NCBI GenBank assembly: GCA_903632075.3
Contig: CAHIKZ030005440.1
Span: 638,501 to 702,500 of the forward strand
Reading direction: 5' to 3'
DNA length: 64,000 nucleotides
From: Acanthosepion pharaonis
Lineage: Eukaryota > Mollusca > Cephalopoda > Sepiida > Sepiidae
Positions within the stretch are counted from its first letter, which is position 1, and every line of letters starts with the position of its first letter. Of the stretch, positions 22,201-32,995 are shown piece after piece. The translations under genes and the position numbers were made by a program. A model generated the notes under the pieces. The model searched no databases and was not told the origin of the DNA. It saw nothing but the letters and a program-made list of their open reading frames with translations.

Positions 22201-25200
22201 CGAGAACAGTCTAACCCCGTAGATTAAATAAAGGGTTCAGTTCAATCCATGGACAGGGCAGTGTGTACATGGATTCAGTGGAAACAGGGCAAGCATTAAC
22301 TGAGCAGTACTAAAAATAAGAACTAGACGAGATATCCCGAGACATGGGCAGTGGAATGAGAACAGTCTAACCCCGTAGATTAAATAAAGTGTTCAGTTCA
22401 ATCCCTGGACAGGGCAGTGTGTACATGGATTCAGTGGAAACAGGGCAAGCAATAACTGAGCAGTACTCAAAATAAGAACTAGACGAGATATCCCTAGAGA
22501 TAGGCAGTGGAATGAGAACAGTCTAAGCCCGTAGATTAAATAAAGTGTTCAGTTCAATCCCTGGACAGGGCAGTGTGTACATGGATTCAATGGAAACAGG
22601 GCAAGCATTAACTGAGCAGTACAAAAATAAGAACTAGACGAGATATCCCGAGACATGGGCAGTGGAATGAGAACAGTCTAACCCCGTATATTAAATAAAG
22701 TGTTCAGTTCAATCCCTGGACAGGGCAGTGTGTACATGGATTCAGTGGAAACAGGGCAAGCATTAACAGAGCAGTACTAAAAATAAGAACTAGACGAGAT
22801 ATCCCTAGACATGGGCAGTCTAACCCTGTAGATTAAATAAAGGGTTCAGTTCAACCCTGGAGAACAGTCTGGAAACCCGTAGATTAAATAAAGGGTAGAG
22901 TTCAATCCCTGGACAGGGCAGTGTGTACATGGATTCAGTGGAAACAGGGAAAGCATTAACTGAGCAGTACTAAAAAATAAGAACTAGACGAGATATCCCT
23001 AGACATGGGCAGTGGAACGAGAACAGTCTAACCCGTAGATTAAATAAAGGGTTGAGTTCAATGTATGGACAGGGCAGTGTGTACATGGATTCAGTGGAAA
23101 CAGGGCAAGCATTAATTGAGCAGTACTAAAAATAAGAACTAGACGAGATATCCCTAGACATGGGCAGTGGAACGAGAACAGTCTAACCCCGTAGATTAAA
23201 TAAAGGGTTCAGTTTAATCCCTTCATGGATTCAGTGGGAACAGGGCAAGCATTAACTGCGCAGTACTCAAAAATTTGACCTAAACGGACATGGGCAGTGG
23301 AACGAGAACAGTGTGTAAAGTGTTCATGGACATTGCAGTGTGTACATGGATTCAGGAAACAGGGCAAGCATTAATTGAGCAGTACTAAAAATAAGAACTA
23401 GACGAGATATCCCTAGACACGGGCAGTGGAATGAGAACAGTCTAACCCCGTAGATTAAATAAAGTGTTGAGATCAATGCCTGGACAGGGCAGTGTGTACA
23501 TGGATTCAGTGGAAACAGGGCAAGCATTAACTGAGCAGTACTGAAAATAAGAACTAGACGAGATATCCCTAGACATAGTCAGTGGAATGAGAACAGTCTA
23601 AGCCCGTAGATTAAGTAAAGTTTTGAGTTCAATGTCTGGACATGGCAGTGTGTACATGGATTCAGTGGAAACAGGGCAAGCATTAACTGAGCAGTACTAA
23701 AAATAAGAACTAGACGAGATATCCCTAGACATGGGCAGTGGAATGAGAACAGTCTAACCCTGTAGATTAAATAAAGTGTTCAGTTCAATCCCTGGACATG
23801 GCAGTGTGTACATGGATTCAGTGGAAACAGGGCAAGCATTAACTGCGCAGTACTAAAAATTTGACCTAAACGAGATATCCCTAGACATGGGCAGCGGAAC
23901 GAGAACAGTCTAACCCCGTAGATTAAATAAAGGGTTCAGTTCAATCCCCGGACAGGGCAGTGTGTACATGGATTCAGTGGAAACAGGGTAAGCATTAATT
24001 GAGCAGTACTAAAAATAAGAAATAGACGAGATATCCCTAGACATGGGCAGTGGAAGGAGAACAGTCTAACCCCGTAGATTGAATAAAGGGTTCAGTTTAA
24101 TCTCTGGACAGGGCAGTGTGTATATGGATTCAGTGGAAACAGGGCAAGCATTAACTGAGCAGTACTAAAAATAAGAACTAGACGAGATATCCCTAGACAT
24201 GGGCAGTGGAATGAGAACAGTCTAACCCCGTAGATTAAGTAAAGTGTTGAGTTCAATCCCTGGACATGGCAGTGTGTACATGGATTCAGTGGGAACAGGG
24301 CAAGCATTAACTGCGCAGTACTAAAAATAAGAACTAAACGAGATATCCGTAGACGTGGGCTGCGGAACGAGAACAGTCTAACCCCGTAGATTAAGTAAAG
24401 TGTTGAGTTCAATGTCTGGACAGGGCAGTGTGTACATGGATTCAGTGGAAACAGGGCAAGCATTAACTGAGCAGTACAAAAAATAAGAACTAGACGAGAT
24501 ATCCCTAGACATGGGCAGTGGAATGAGAACAGTCTAACCCCGTAGATTAAGTAAAGTGTTGAGTTCAATCCCTGGACAGGGCAGTGTGTACATGGATTCA
24601 GTGGGAACAGGGCAAGCATTAACTGCGCAGTACTAAAAATTTGACCTAAACGAGATATCCCTAGACATGGGCAGCGGAACGAGAACAGTCTAACCCTGTA
24701 GATTAAATAAAGTGTTCAGTTCAATCCCTGGACATGGCAGTGTGTACATGGATTCAGTGGAAACAGGGCAAGCATTAAGTGAGCAGTACTAAAAATAAGA
24801 ACTAGACGAGATATCCCTCGACACGGGCAGTTGAACGAGAACAGTCTAACCCTGTAGATTAAGTAAAGTGTTGAGTTCAATCCCTGGACAGGGCAGTGTG
24901 TACATGGATTCAGTGGAAACAGGGCAAGCATTAACTGAGCAGTACTAAAAATAAGAATTAAACGAGATATCCCTAGACGTGGGCTGCGGAACGAGAACAG
25001 TCTAACCCCGTAGATTAAGTAAAGTGTTGAGTTCAATGTCTGGACAGGGCAGTGTGTACATGGATTCAGTGGAAACAGGGCAAGCATTAATTGGGCAGTA
25101 CTAAAAATAAGAACTAGACGAGATATCCCTAGACATGGGCAGTGGAACGAGAACAGTCTAACACCGTAGATTAAATAAAGTGTTCAGTTCAATCCCTGGA

Positions 25201-26440
25201 CATGGCAGTGTGTACATGGATTCAGTGGAAACAGGGCAAGCATTAATTGAGCAGTACTAAAAATAAGAAATAGACGAGATATTCCTAGACACGGGCAGTG
25301 GAACGAGAACAGTCTAACCCCGTAGATTTAATAAAGGGTTCAGTTTAATCTCTGGACAGGGAAGTGTGTATATGGATTCAGTGGAAATAGGGCAAGCATT
25401 AACTGAGCAGTACTAAAAATAAGAACTAGACGAGATATCCCTAGACATGGGCAGTGGAATGAGAACAGTCTAACCCCGTCGATTAAATAAAGTGTTGAGT
25501 TCAATCCTTGGACATGACAGTGTGTACATGGATTCAGGAAACATGGCAAGAATTAACTGCGCAGTACTAAAAATTTGACCTAAACGAGATATCCCTAGAC
25601 ATGGGCAGCGGAACGAGAACAGTCTAACCCCGTAGATTAAATAAAGTGTTGAGTTCAATCCCTGGACATGGCAGTGTGTACATGGATTCAGTGGAAACAG
25701 GGCAAGCATTAATTGGGCAGTACTAAAAATAAGAACTAGACGAGATATCCCTAGACATGGGCAGTGGAACGAGAACAGTCTAACACCGTAGATTAAATAA
25801 AGTGTTGAGTTCAATCCCTGGACATGGCAGTGTGTACATGGATTCAGTGGAAACAGGGCAAGCATTAATTGAGCAGTACTAAAAATAAGAAATAGACGAG
25901 ATATTCCTAGACACGGGCAGTGGAACGAGAACAGTCTAACCCCGTAGATTGAATAAAGGGTTCAGTTTAATCTCTGGACAGGGCACTGTGTATATGGATT
26001 CAGTGGAAACATGGCAAGCATTAACTGAGCAGTACTAAAAATAAGAACTAGACGAGATATCCCTAGACATGGGCAGTGGAACGAGAACAGTCTAACCCCG
26101 TAGATTAAATAAAGTGTTGAGTTCAATCCCTGGACATGGCAGTGTGTACATGGATTCAGTGGAAACAGGGCAAGCATTAATTGAGCAGTACTAAAAATAA
26201 GAACTATACGAGATATCCCTAGACATGGGCAGTGGAACGAGATCAGTCTAACCCCGTAGATTGAATAAAGGGTTCAGTTTAATGTCTGGACAGGGCAGTG
26301 TGTATATGGATTCAGTGGAAACAGGGCAAGCATTAACTGAGCAGTACAAAAAATAAGAACTAGACAAGATATCCCTAGACATGAGCAGTGGGACTTGAGA
26401 TGTCGAACCCCAGTGTGTATTGAAAGTTTTCAGTTCATAA
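10247..26440 (-). repeat. 156-bp satellite array, ~100 monomers
   Basis: Continuous tandem array of about 16.2 kb. The common monomer is exactly 156 bp. On the + strand its landmarks in order are 'ggttcagttcaatccctgga', 'cagggcagtgtgtacatgga', 'ttcagtggaaacagggcaag', 'cattaactgagcagtactaa', 'aaataagaactagacgagat', 'atccctagacatgggcagtg', 'gaacgagaacagtctaaccc' and 'gtagattaaataaag'. The 'gttcaatcc' within each unit matches the core of box B of tRNA promoters. Monomers in roughly 16.2-23.2 kb are very alike; those near both ends are more divergent and often have indels. A variant with 'tttgacctaaacgag' in place of 'taagaactagacgag' recurs at about 11.6, 13.9, 15.9, 17.6, 23.3, 23.9, 24.6 and 25.6 kb. 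Another has 'cagttaaacgag'. Because 156 is 52 codons, one minus-strand frame stays open across up to about four units (227 codons at 13,403-14,086); I treat this as non-coding. The strand given is that of the open frame; the SINE itself reads on the + strand. Confidence 0.97.
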
Positions 26441-26560
26441 GTTACCCAGATCGATTTAGAAAAGAGAAGCCTGGAGGTAGAACCGCCAAAACATTGTGAT
26501 AATTAGTGTAGATAACAAGATAATCTTGCAGCAGAATTTCTGAAATCGAGGGCAAAACCC
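26440..26560 (+). mobile_element. Decayed SINE 3' part at right edge of satellite
   Basis: After the last monomer come 'ttcagttcataagttaccca', 'gatcgattt', 'gaagcctgg' and 'gccaaaacattgtgataatt'. In order and spacing this matches the 3' part of the SINE seen next to the second array at 35.8 kb and at 40.06-40.2 kb ('acccggatcaa', 'gaaggcc', 'gaaacgttg.gataa'). It is diverged, but it closes the array with the expected 3' end. Confidence 0.5.
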
Positions 26561-26699
26561 GACCAAACTGACCGTACAAAGGATGTCTATTTTCTTTTTT
26601 GTTTCTATTTGATACTAGGAAATTATTTTGTTGGTAACTGCGTTGTTTCCTGCAGATAATGAAAAGTCAGGCAAACCTCGTCCTCATATGATGAAATTG

Positions 26700-27190
26700 A
26701 ATTTATACATTATTTTTTCAAGGGGTTACTGAATGTTAGAGAATATGAGAAAAATTACTATTAAGGAGAGATGACAATAAACGAACAAGAATTAAGAAGA
26801 CAGAAGATAACGATTGACATTACATTTTAATTTTTGAAGATCAAAGGCAATAAAGCCACTAAGATGCAAGGGGTTACTGAATGTTAGAGAATATGAGAAA
26901 AATTACTATTAAGGAGAGAGGAGAATAAACGAACAATAATTAAGAAGACAGAATATAACGATTGACATGGCATTTCAAGTGTTCAAGATGAAAGTTGAGT
27001 GGGAAGCAAGAGGTCGGAAGAGAGTTCCACAAGCTAGAAGTGCGAGAGAAGAAACTGTTAGCACAGAACTTACGGTTACATCTTGCCATTTCAACTGTAA
27101 AATGATGAGACCTAGCTGCCAATCTAGTACTGCACTTAAATTCATAAAGTCTATGTATCATAGAGGAAAGTTCATCAGAAAAAAAAATTA
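26700..27190 (-). pseudogene. LINE 3' end with duplicated tail
   Basis: The minus strand encodes the LINE C-terminus: HRLYEFKCSTRLAARSHHF, then CNRKF, FFSRTSSLWNSLP with its tryptophan, and a frame end at 27161-26940. The 3' terminus ('gcatcttagtggctttattg' read on minus) is present at 26,845-26,870. A 148-bp stretch, starting 'aggggttactgaatgttaga' on the + strand at 26,721 and again at 26,869, is tandemly duplicated at the 3' side. The 5' break is at about 27,180 in A-rich sequence. Confidence 0.85.
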
Positions 27191-27254
27191 AAAAAAATAT
27201 ATATGAAAATTTTTTTTCATAAATTTATAAACATTTATTAAATTATTGAAATAT

Positions 27255-27370
27255 GAGAACCAACTTTATGGGCTGCTGAGAGAGAAAGAGAATAGGAAGA
27301 CATTAGAAGGAACCAGAAACCCAATCCTAAACAAGAAACAAGGGATAAACCTCTACTCTTGTTCGAAACA
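27255..27370 (-). repeat. Copy of the 'ttccggttccttctaatgtc' repeat
   Basis: Read on minus: 'acaagagtagaggtttatcc', 'cttgtttcttgtttaggatt' and 'gggtttctggttccttctaa'. The same block occurs at 43.8, 44.1 and 44.45 kb, where it leads to the shared 'cttagtggcattat' terminus. Here that terminus is absent and the copy runs into the 35-bp minisatellite. Confidence 0.6.
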
Positions 27371-27373
27371 ATA

Positions 27374-27912
27374 TTTACCTATAGACTCAAGTATAAACTG
27401 CCCAATGTTTACCTATATACTCTAGTATAAATCGGTCAAATATTTAACAAAAGACTCAAATAGAAAACTTGGCGTATGTTTACGTATATGCTCAAGTATA
27501 AGATCGACCAATATTTACCTATGATCTAAGTTATAAACCTGACCAAAATTTACCTATAGACTCAAGTATAAACCCGACCGATATTTACTAATAGACTTAA
27601 GAATAAAAACAAACAATATCTAATTCTAGTCTTAAGCATAAATCCACTCAATGTTTACCTATAGACTCAAGTGTAAAACTAGCCAGTGCTTATCTATATA
27701 CTCAAGTATAAAATTGGCCAATGTTTACCAAGAGACTCGAGTATAAAACAGACCAGTTTTTACCTATAGACTCAAGTATAAAATTGGTCAATGTTTACCT
27801 ATAGACACAAGTATAAAACAGACCAGTTTTTACCTATAGACTCAAGTATAAAACTGGCCAATGTTTACCTATAGTCTCAAGTGTAATACTGTCCAATATT
27901 TACCTATAGTAA
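27374..27912. repeat. 35-bp minisatellite, ~15 copies
   Basis: Consensus blocks per unit are 'tttacctatagactcaagta', 'taaaactggccaatg'. Units differ by several substitutions. Those after about 27,660 are the most regular. One further unit-like stretch ('ggccaatatttgcctacata') reappears at 29,724, beyond the GC-richer segment, so the array looks interrupted. Confidence 0.9.
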
Positions 27913-29715
27913 TGGCACCTTGCATTATTAGAAAAAAAGAAATATTCATAGAAATATGATTTAATTTTTTTTACTCGGTTTATTAACCAGTCGTTAGTTT
28001 TTTAGACGAAGAATAATTGAGTTTGAAAATGGTTCACTGGAATGTAATTAGACGATCCTAAAGGAAAAAGAAAAGAGAGGGGGAGAGAAAGGAGGGAACA
28101 GGGAAAGAGAGAGGTCGAGAAATACAAAAGGCCGGTCATTAGCGAAAACAGGTATCAGAAAGGTATTTAGGCCAACATGTTGGCCGAATTTCGAGAGACA
28201 ATGGAAATTGTTATTTAGAAGGGAAAGTCATTTAGAGAAAGAAAGGGGCCAGGCTTGATAAATAAGTGTATAAACATTGATAAAAAAATGTCGGTCGGAG
28301 CACATGACCGACTTTTGGCGTAGAAAGACTCATTATCAATTTGGAGAAAGGGGATTTTTAGAACAATGGGAACGAAATTTTAATCGGAGGAAAGGTGTCT
28401 TTTGGGATGAGGGGGTGACCGCTGGAATTGTATGCAGATTCTGACCTGTTAAGGATCAGAACTCCCACGATGATGAAGTGAAGACATTTTCAATTCAGAT
28501 AATTAAGATTTTTGACTATCAGGTCTGAACGAATACAAAGGGGTGAAAAAGACAATTGCTTTTGGCTCACAGAGGACGCCAAGAAGGCGGGAAACAATCC
28601 TTCCTGAAGTCATATCTAATTAGCGGCGGCTGTTTTGACAGAACCCAGGTGAGGAAAAGCCAAGATTATCGTTTTTCGTGCGTGCGAAAGAGACCAAATT
28701 GGATTTTGTTTTTTTAGCAAGCTAACCCTTCCCAGAACAAGAACGGTATAAGCCACGCCCGATTGGAGACGTCACATATGTACGGGGGACGCCCAGCCAG
28801 AATCTCATTAGCCGAAAACGGCCACGTGATATGCGGAAAGAGGAGAAAGAATGCTCGATCAAGAACCATTGGTCGAAAACGGTCACCTGACATACGAGAG
28901 ACCGGGAGAGATTGGAATTATCGAGAAAACCCTGACGCCGACAAACCCCCCCGGTTTGTTGCGGCGTCAATAAAAGCAGGACCCCAGTCGACAGAAATCA
29001 GTTGCGGCTGAGTTGCAGGGGTAGACGGCCAGAGCAGTTGGAACGCGGGCATCGGGTCCGGTTCATTTCCCCCTTGCGGCAAGAGAATCTAAGACAAGAA
29101 ATCCTTCCAGCCCAAGAAGAAGAAGAAGAAGAAGATTGCCTGAAAGCCGCAGAGAAGTTGCAGCCAAGTCAAAGATAAGAAGAAGAGCTGCAGGCCAGAC
29201 AGGCCGAAAGAGTTGCAGGCCAGACAAGAAGAAGAATTGCAGACCAAACAAGCAAATCAGTTCCACCTCCGACAGGCAGGAAAGTTGCAGACCAACAAGC
29301 AAATCAGTTCCACCTCAGTCGACAGAAAGAGTTGCTGACGGAAGAAGAAGAAGTTGAAATCAAGCCAAGTCCGAGAACAGAATTCGACCAAAACCAGATC
29401 GAAGTGAAGAAATACAACTCAAGCCGAAGAGAAGAATCAGCTGCGAACGACTGATAGAGATTAGCCCCAGTGTCGAACTAAACCACACTCCGACATACGC
29501 AATTCTGAAGAGTAGACAACTCGAAATCTTTAAGTTGTATGATAGAAGCTTGGTGACATAGTCCACAAGGCGGGTTGGGAAAGGCGAGGCTGATGATCAT
29601 CTAACCAAGGGGTTGGAACGGAACACTTGGAACAGCGAAGAGCGACCAGGAGGAGCGACGTCACAGTTGGCGCCGTAACCAAAGGATTCGACCCTGTTAG
29701 GTGTACCCGTCACAT
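27913..29715. mobile_element. GC-richer insert within minisatellite, possibly LTR-related
   Basis: About 1.8 kb of sequence clearly richer in G and C than its surroundings, flanked on both sides by 35-bp minisatellite sequence. It holds a perfect 16-bp palindrome 'ggccaacatgttggcc' (28,170), a direct repeat around 'cgaaaacgg.cac' (28,812 and 28,872), and a strong GC hairpin at 28,934-28,968 followed at once by 'caataaaagc'. Next come GAA-rich repeats (29,110-29,360), and 'ttggcgccgtaacca' at 29,667. The last resembles a retroelement primer-binding site, and 'gacgtcaca' just before it could be an LTR end. No matching second LTR, gag or pol is visible. Frames on both strands are biased by repeats and give no recognised domain. 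An unknown non-autonomous element is equally possible. Confidence 0.4.
28934..28968. promoter_or_regulatory. GC hairpin followed by AATAAA
   Basis: 'gacgccg' plus 'acaaacc' pairs with 'ggtttgt' plus 'cggcgtc', leaving a 2-nt bulge and a short C-rich loop. 'aataaaagcagg' follows immediately. This could be a polyadenylation or TATA-like site of the inserted element. The hairpin is seen; the role is inferred. Confidence 0.35.
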
Positions 29716-29729
29716 TATACACGGCCAAT

Positions 29730-30280
29730 ATTTGCCTACATACATAGAAATAATACAACAAGGCTGATATATCGTAGACCCTATCCATCTTCATTCATCT
29801 GGTCATCGTTCTTTCTCATCTGGAGGCCTCCTTGTGAGGTAAAGGTTAACTATTCATTAGTTTAATCCTCAATGGGTGCTCCATATTTGTAGCCTTTTAG
29901 ATAAATAACAATCGTTCATTTCCTGTTCGTTTCTATCATCCATGGTAGAAAAAGAAGACAAGACAACAATATCAAAATTGTATATTTTATTTCATATGAG
30001 AGTTATTTACTTACCTTATAAGAAGACCAGCCGTGAATTCTTGCTCTTCTTTTCAATAAAGGTGCGTATGTAACAGTACAAACTTAAGACTTACCGAATT
30101 TTCTTCTAAACAAAAAGGCAACACGTGTTTGATTAAAAAAAAAAAGAAAAAAAACAAACTTTGCAAATTAAATAATCAGCGAGGGGAAATTATATTCGTT
30201 TATTAAAAATTTAATTGCAAACGAGTTTTTTATTAATCAATTACCGAATAGGATTTTTACCTGAGGAAAGTTAGGGAGCA
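29730..30280. other. No gene recognised
   Basis: AT-rich sequence with short T- and A-runs. No domain or repeat family was recognised before the SINE pieces that start near 30,285. Confidence 0.4.
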
Positions 30281-30284
30281 CACC

Positions 30285-30690
30285 AGCCGAAACATTATTT
30301 ACATTCTTCGGAGAGTTGTCCTCATCTTTATTGCCATAATCACGACGTTTCGACCGTTGTACGCTGCGGCCTCCTTCAGAATCTGTCTATATTTTTTGAT
30401 ATGAGGTATTATAACTACACTATTTACATTGTTCGAACTGTTGTCCTTATCTTTATTGCCGTATTCACGACATTTCGGACGTTAAAGGCTCCGGCCTTCT
30501 CTAGGATTTGTCTATATTTCTGAGATGAGGTATTGTAATTATTTATATTATTTACATTGTTCGAACTTTTGTCCTCATCTTTGTTGTCATATTCACGACG
30601 TTTCGGCCCCGGCCTTCTTCAGACGATATATTTTGGAATTTCGAACCGTAACTTTTACGAGTCCACTAACACGTGACTTGTGCACACAGA
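30285..30690 (-). repeat. Three tandem copies of SINE 3' domain
   Basis: The block 'cacgacgtttcg' followed by 'ggcctcc/ggccttc' and 'tcag' or 'tagga' occurs at 30,341, 30,466 and 30,594, so the period is about 126 bp. Each copy is preceded by 'attgttcgaactgttgtcct' or a close variant. On the minus strand this is the 3' domain of the SINE associated with the satellite ('gaagaaggcc...gaaacgt' then 'gaggacaa'). The third copy continues into 'atttcgaaccgtaac', the next part of the SINE. Confidence 0.75.
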
Positions 30691-31029
30691 ATACACCGGA
30701 GAAGTCATTTTCGAAATTAAAACTCTAACTTTAAAAACTGATGAGAATCTTTCTGGACGTATTTCTGAGGTGTGTTTTACTATTGGCCACAGAATGGCGG
30801 ACAATAGATGCGATAAAAAGCAACTGAAATTAAGATGAAATACATAAATATTAGTTACTGTTAAGTGTTAATGCTTCGTCTAATAAGAAATTCAAGATGT
30901 TACAAATGATGTTTGCTTGTGTATGTAGGAAGCACGAACGGCGTAACCGTTGTCGGCGCGGAACGCTTATTACCAGTTCAATTCTGCTAATGCCCTTAGA
31001 AAATGCGTCTGCGTTAATAGTTCCTAAAC

Positions 31030-31215
31030 GGTACGGTTATTAAATAACATTTACCGGCCTGAATGTCCGAGAAAATTTTCATAGAAAATATTCGTCCTTT
31101 GATAATTTCTCGGACATTCAGGCCGGTAAATGTTATTTAATACTGTTTATTATAAACAGAGCATTTACTTAAATACTTGTATCTATAAAAAAGAACGTTA
31201 AACATAAAAATGTCT
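31030..31215. mobile_element. Inverted dimer of the tRNA-headed SINE body
   Basis: A minus-strand piece (31,038-31,100) and a longer plus-strand piece (31,106-31,215) of the SINE described at 5368-5581. They face each other, so 'taacatttaccggcctgaat' and its complement form a hairpin with arms of about 33 bp and a ~28-bp loop. The tRNA-like head is absent from both. Confidence 0.85.
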
Positions 31216-31244
31216 TTAATAAATAAATTGTCGGACTTTGTCCA

Positions 31245-31575
31245 TTTCTTAATATATTATTTTATTACTAGATCTTCCATTTTATTATTGTGGCTTTTAT
31301 CGTGAAATTTGGGACGATTCCTACTTCATTAACATTATTAAATTTACGCCATTATTGTTGATTTTATTCACAACTCTCGTGGTCGATAAGTTCATTATCA
31401 ATATTATTTTATTACTCGCTTGTACTATTGTGGCTTTTTATCCCAACCCACTAGGCTAATACGCTCTTCATTATTACTATTATTTTATTACTAGTTTTAT
31501 TCCATCTTATTATTGTGGCTTTTTATCCCAACACTCTGGCTCTATACACTCTTCATTATTACTATTATTTTACCG
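31245..31575. repeat. AT-rich tandem repeat, ~83-bp period (part 1)
   Basis: Units carry 'attattttattactag', 'catcttattattgtggcttt', 'ttatcccaacactctggctc' and 'tacactcttcattattacta'. About three to four diverged units are present. The array resumes at 32,045. Confidence 0.75.
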
Positions 31576-32044
31576 TCCTGGGTATGACGATAAACTACAT
31601 CCGATAGCAAGGCCTCTGAAAGGGAGGTTTTGAGGATCGTGGAACCACCTGTTAATTGATGTTGTTCCCAGGTCCATCTTGACCTGGGGTAGTAGTACCT
31701 GTTAGGATTCCAGTTATGGGAAAATAGTTAATCCCCAAAATATGTCAAGACACTATGTAAGTATAAAAATAGAATTTTATAGCAAAAAAACAAAACAAAA
31801 AAAAAAACGAAAAAAAAAAAATAAAAGAAAACAGCAATACATATTTGAAAAAAATATTACTAGCAATACATTTGACTCTCGACGAATTCCTCTTTAAAAA
31901 AATATGTCAATGAAACCTGATCTACAAACTTATATTTACAAAAAATACATATTCGATTCATGCGAATTTATCCTAAACGTCTTGTCGGTATTAAATAACT
32001 CTTTGAGGTTGATATACCGTAAAACAAACTAAAGTAAACCAAAC
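31576..32044. mobile_element. Unknown ~470-bp insert in tandem repeat
   Basis: Sequence starting 'taccgtcctgggtatgacga', unrelated to the flanking 83-bp repeat, with a long A-rich run at 31,785-31,830. The repeat continues on both sides, so this is an insertion or an old interruption. The A-rich centre would fit a retroposed sequence, but I do not recognise the source. Confidence 0.45.
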
Positions 32045-32285
32045 CAAACTATTATTATGTTATTACTCGCCTTTTCCCTTCATCTTATTATTGTCTTTGA
32101 TACCAACACTATGACTCTATACAATCTTCATTATTACTATTATTTTATTACTAGCTTTATTCCATCTTATTATTCTTGCTTTCTTATCTCATCAATTTAG
32201 GTCAATAATCTCTTTGTTATTACTACGTTACTATTAATTTTATCCCATTTTATTATTGTTGCTTTTTACCCCATGTTGTGTGGGA
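32045..32285. repeat. AT-rich tandem repeat, ~83-bp period (part 2)
   Basis: Continuation of the repeat at 31,245, with 'ttcattattactattatttt' and 'ttccatcttattatt' landmarks, about three units. Confidence 0.75.
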
Positions 32286-32734
32286 GAATATTTCCCTACA
32301 AGTTTGGACTCGGCTGTCGGAAGAGAGACGTAAAAATACTCCTACATCAAGAGGAGTATCAGGAGGAGCCGTAGCAGTAGTAGACTTTATTTGAAAACAA
32401 TTAGTCATTCACGGCTAAACATTCTCTTTTCTAGTTTCTATTCTACATTATGTTCCCCTGAATCAAAAGTTAATAAACTTGCTAAAGCAGTTTTGTTTTT
32501 CTGCTGTTGTTTTTGAAAACTCAGTTACTACACCTGATCATTCGTGTTTGGTCCGCGTAAAAAACAGAAAAAGAATCTCTTTGTTTTTTAAAGGCAGAAA
32601 AAAGAAATGCAAACGATTGAAGATTAAAATCATTCGTCGGATTTTAGTAGGAAAATTAAAAATGAACACACAAAAAAGTATTCTCTCTAGTGTTAATTAA
32701 TAACCGCATCATTTATGAGGCACGTTAGTTTAAC
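32286..32734. other. No gene recognised
   Basis: Contains a 73-codon plus frame (32,479-32,700), Lys/Arg-rich at its C-terminal half. No domain, promoter or family match can be seen, and its composition fits AT-rich chance sequence. I do not call it a gene. Confidence 0.35.
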
Positions 32735-32995
32735 TGATAGCGAATAGGATTAAGAAATCGTAGAGACGAGTTCGAATTCCAGTCGAGTTCATTGATATCC
32801 CTGGAAAAGGTATGAATCCACCTCTTCTCCTCCCAGCTATGGGTAAAAAAGCAGGACAAACTATAGCCGTCAGTGGAAACCGGTCTAAGAGGAGGAAAAA
32901 AATTCAAAACCTGAGTGCTTAGTGTACAAGCAGAGGTCGTGACCCCCAATAATACCGTGCTCTTCTGGAGAGGAGATGGGCGCCGATGATCAAGA
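32735..32995 (+). mobile_element. tRNA-derived SINE fragment
   Basis: Contains 'aggattaagaaatcg', box B-like 'acgagttcgaattcc', 'ctcctcccagctatgggt', and 'caaaacctgagtgcttagtg'. It belongs to the same family as 6843-7215 and 59,355-59,795. The 5' head is truncated and the 3' part diverges. Confidence 0.7.

Noticed and set aside
10247..26440. Many minus-strand open frames of 60-227 codons with Leu/Cys-rich repeats
   Set aside because: They follow from a 156-bp tandem unit divisible by three. Other monomers break the frame freely, and there is no start, splice or domain evidence.
10247..26440. CRISPR-like array
   Set aside because: Repeats are 156 bp, adjacent and without unique spacers, and the sequence is clearly animal.
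27374..27912. CRISPR-like short repeats
   Set aside because: 35-bp units are contiguous with no spacers; a minisatellite.
29136..29357. Arg/Lys-rich 73-codon frame as a real gene
   Set aside because: Built from GAAGAA and 'gttgcag.cca' repeats in a GC-richer insert; frames on both strands are similar in quality.
29659..29685. Definite LTR end plus primer-binding site
   Set aside because: The motif is suggestive, but no LTR start, second LTR or retroelement coding was found, and the segment ends in minisatellite soon after.
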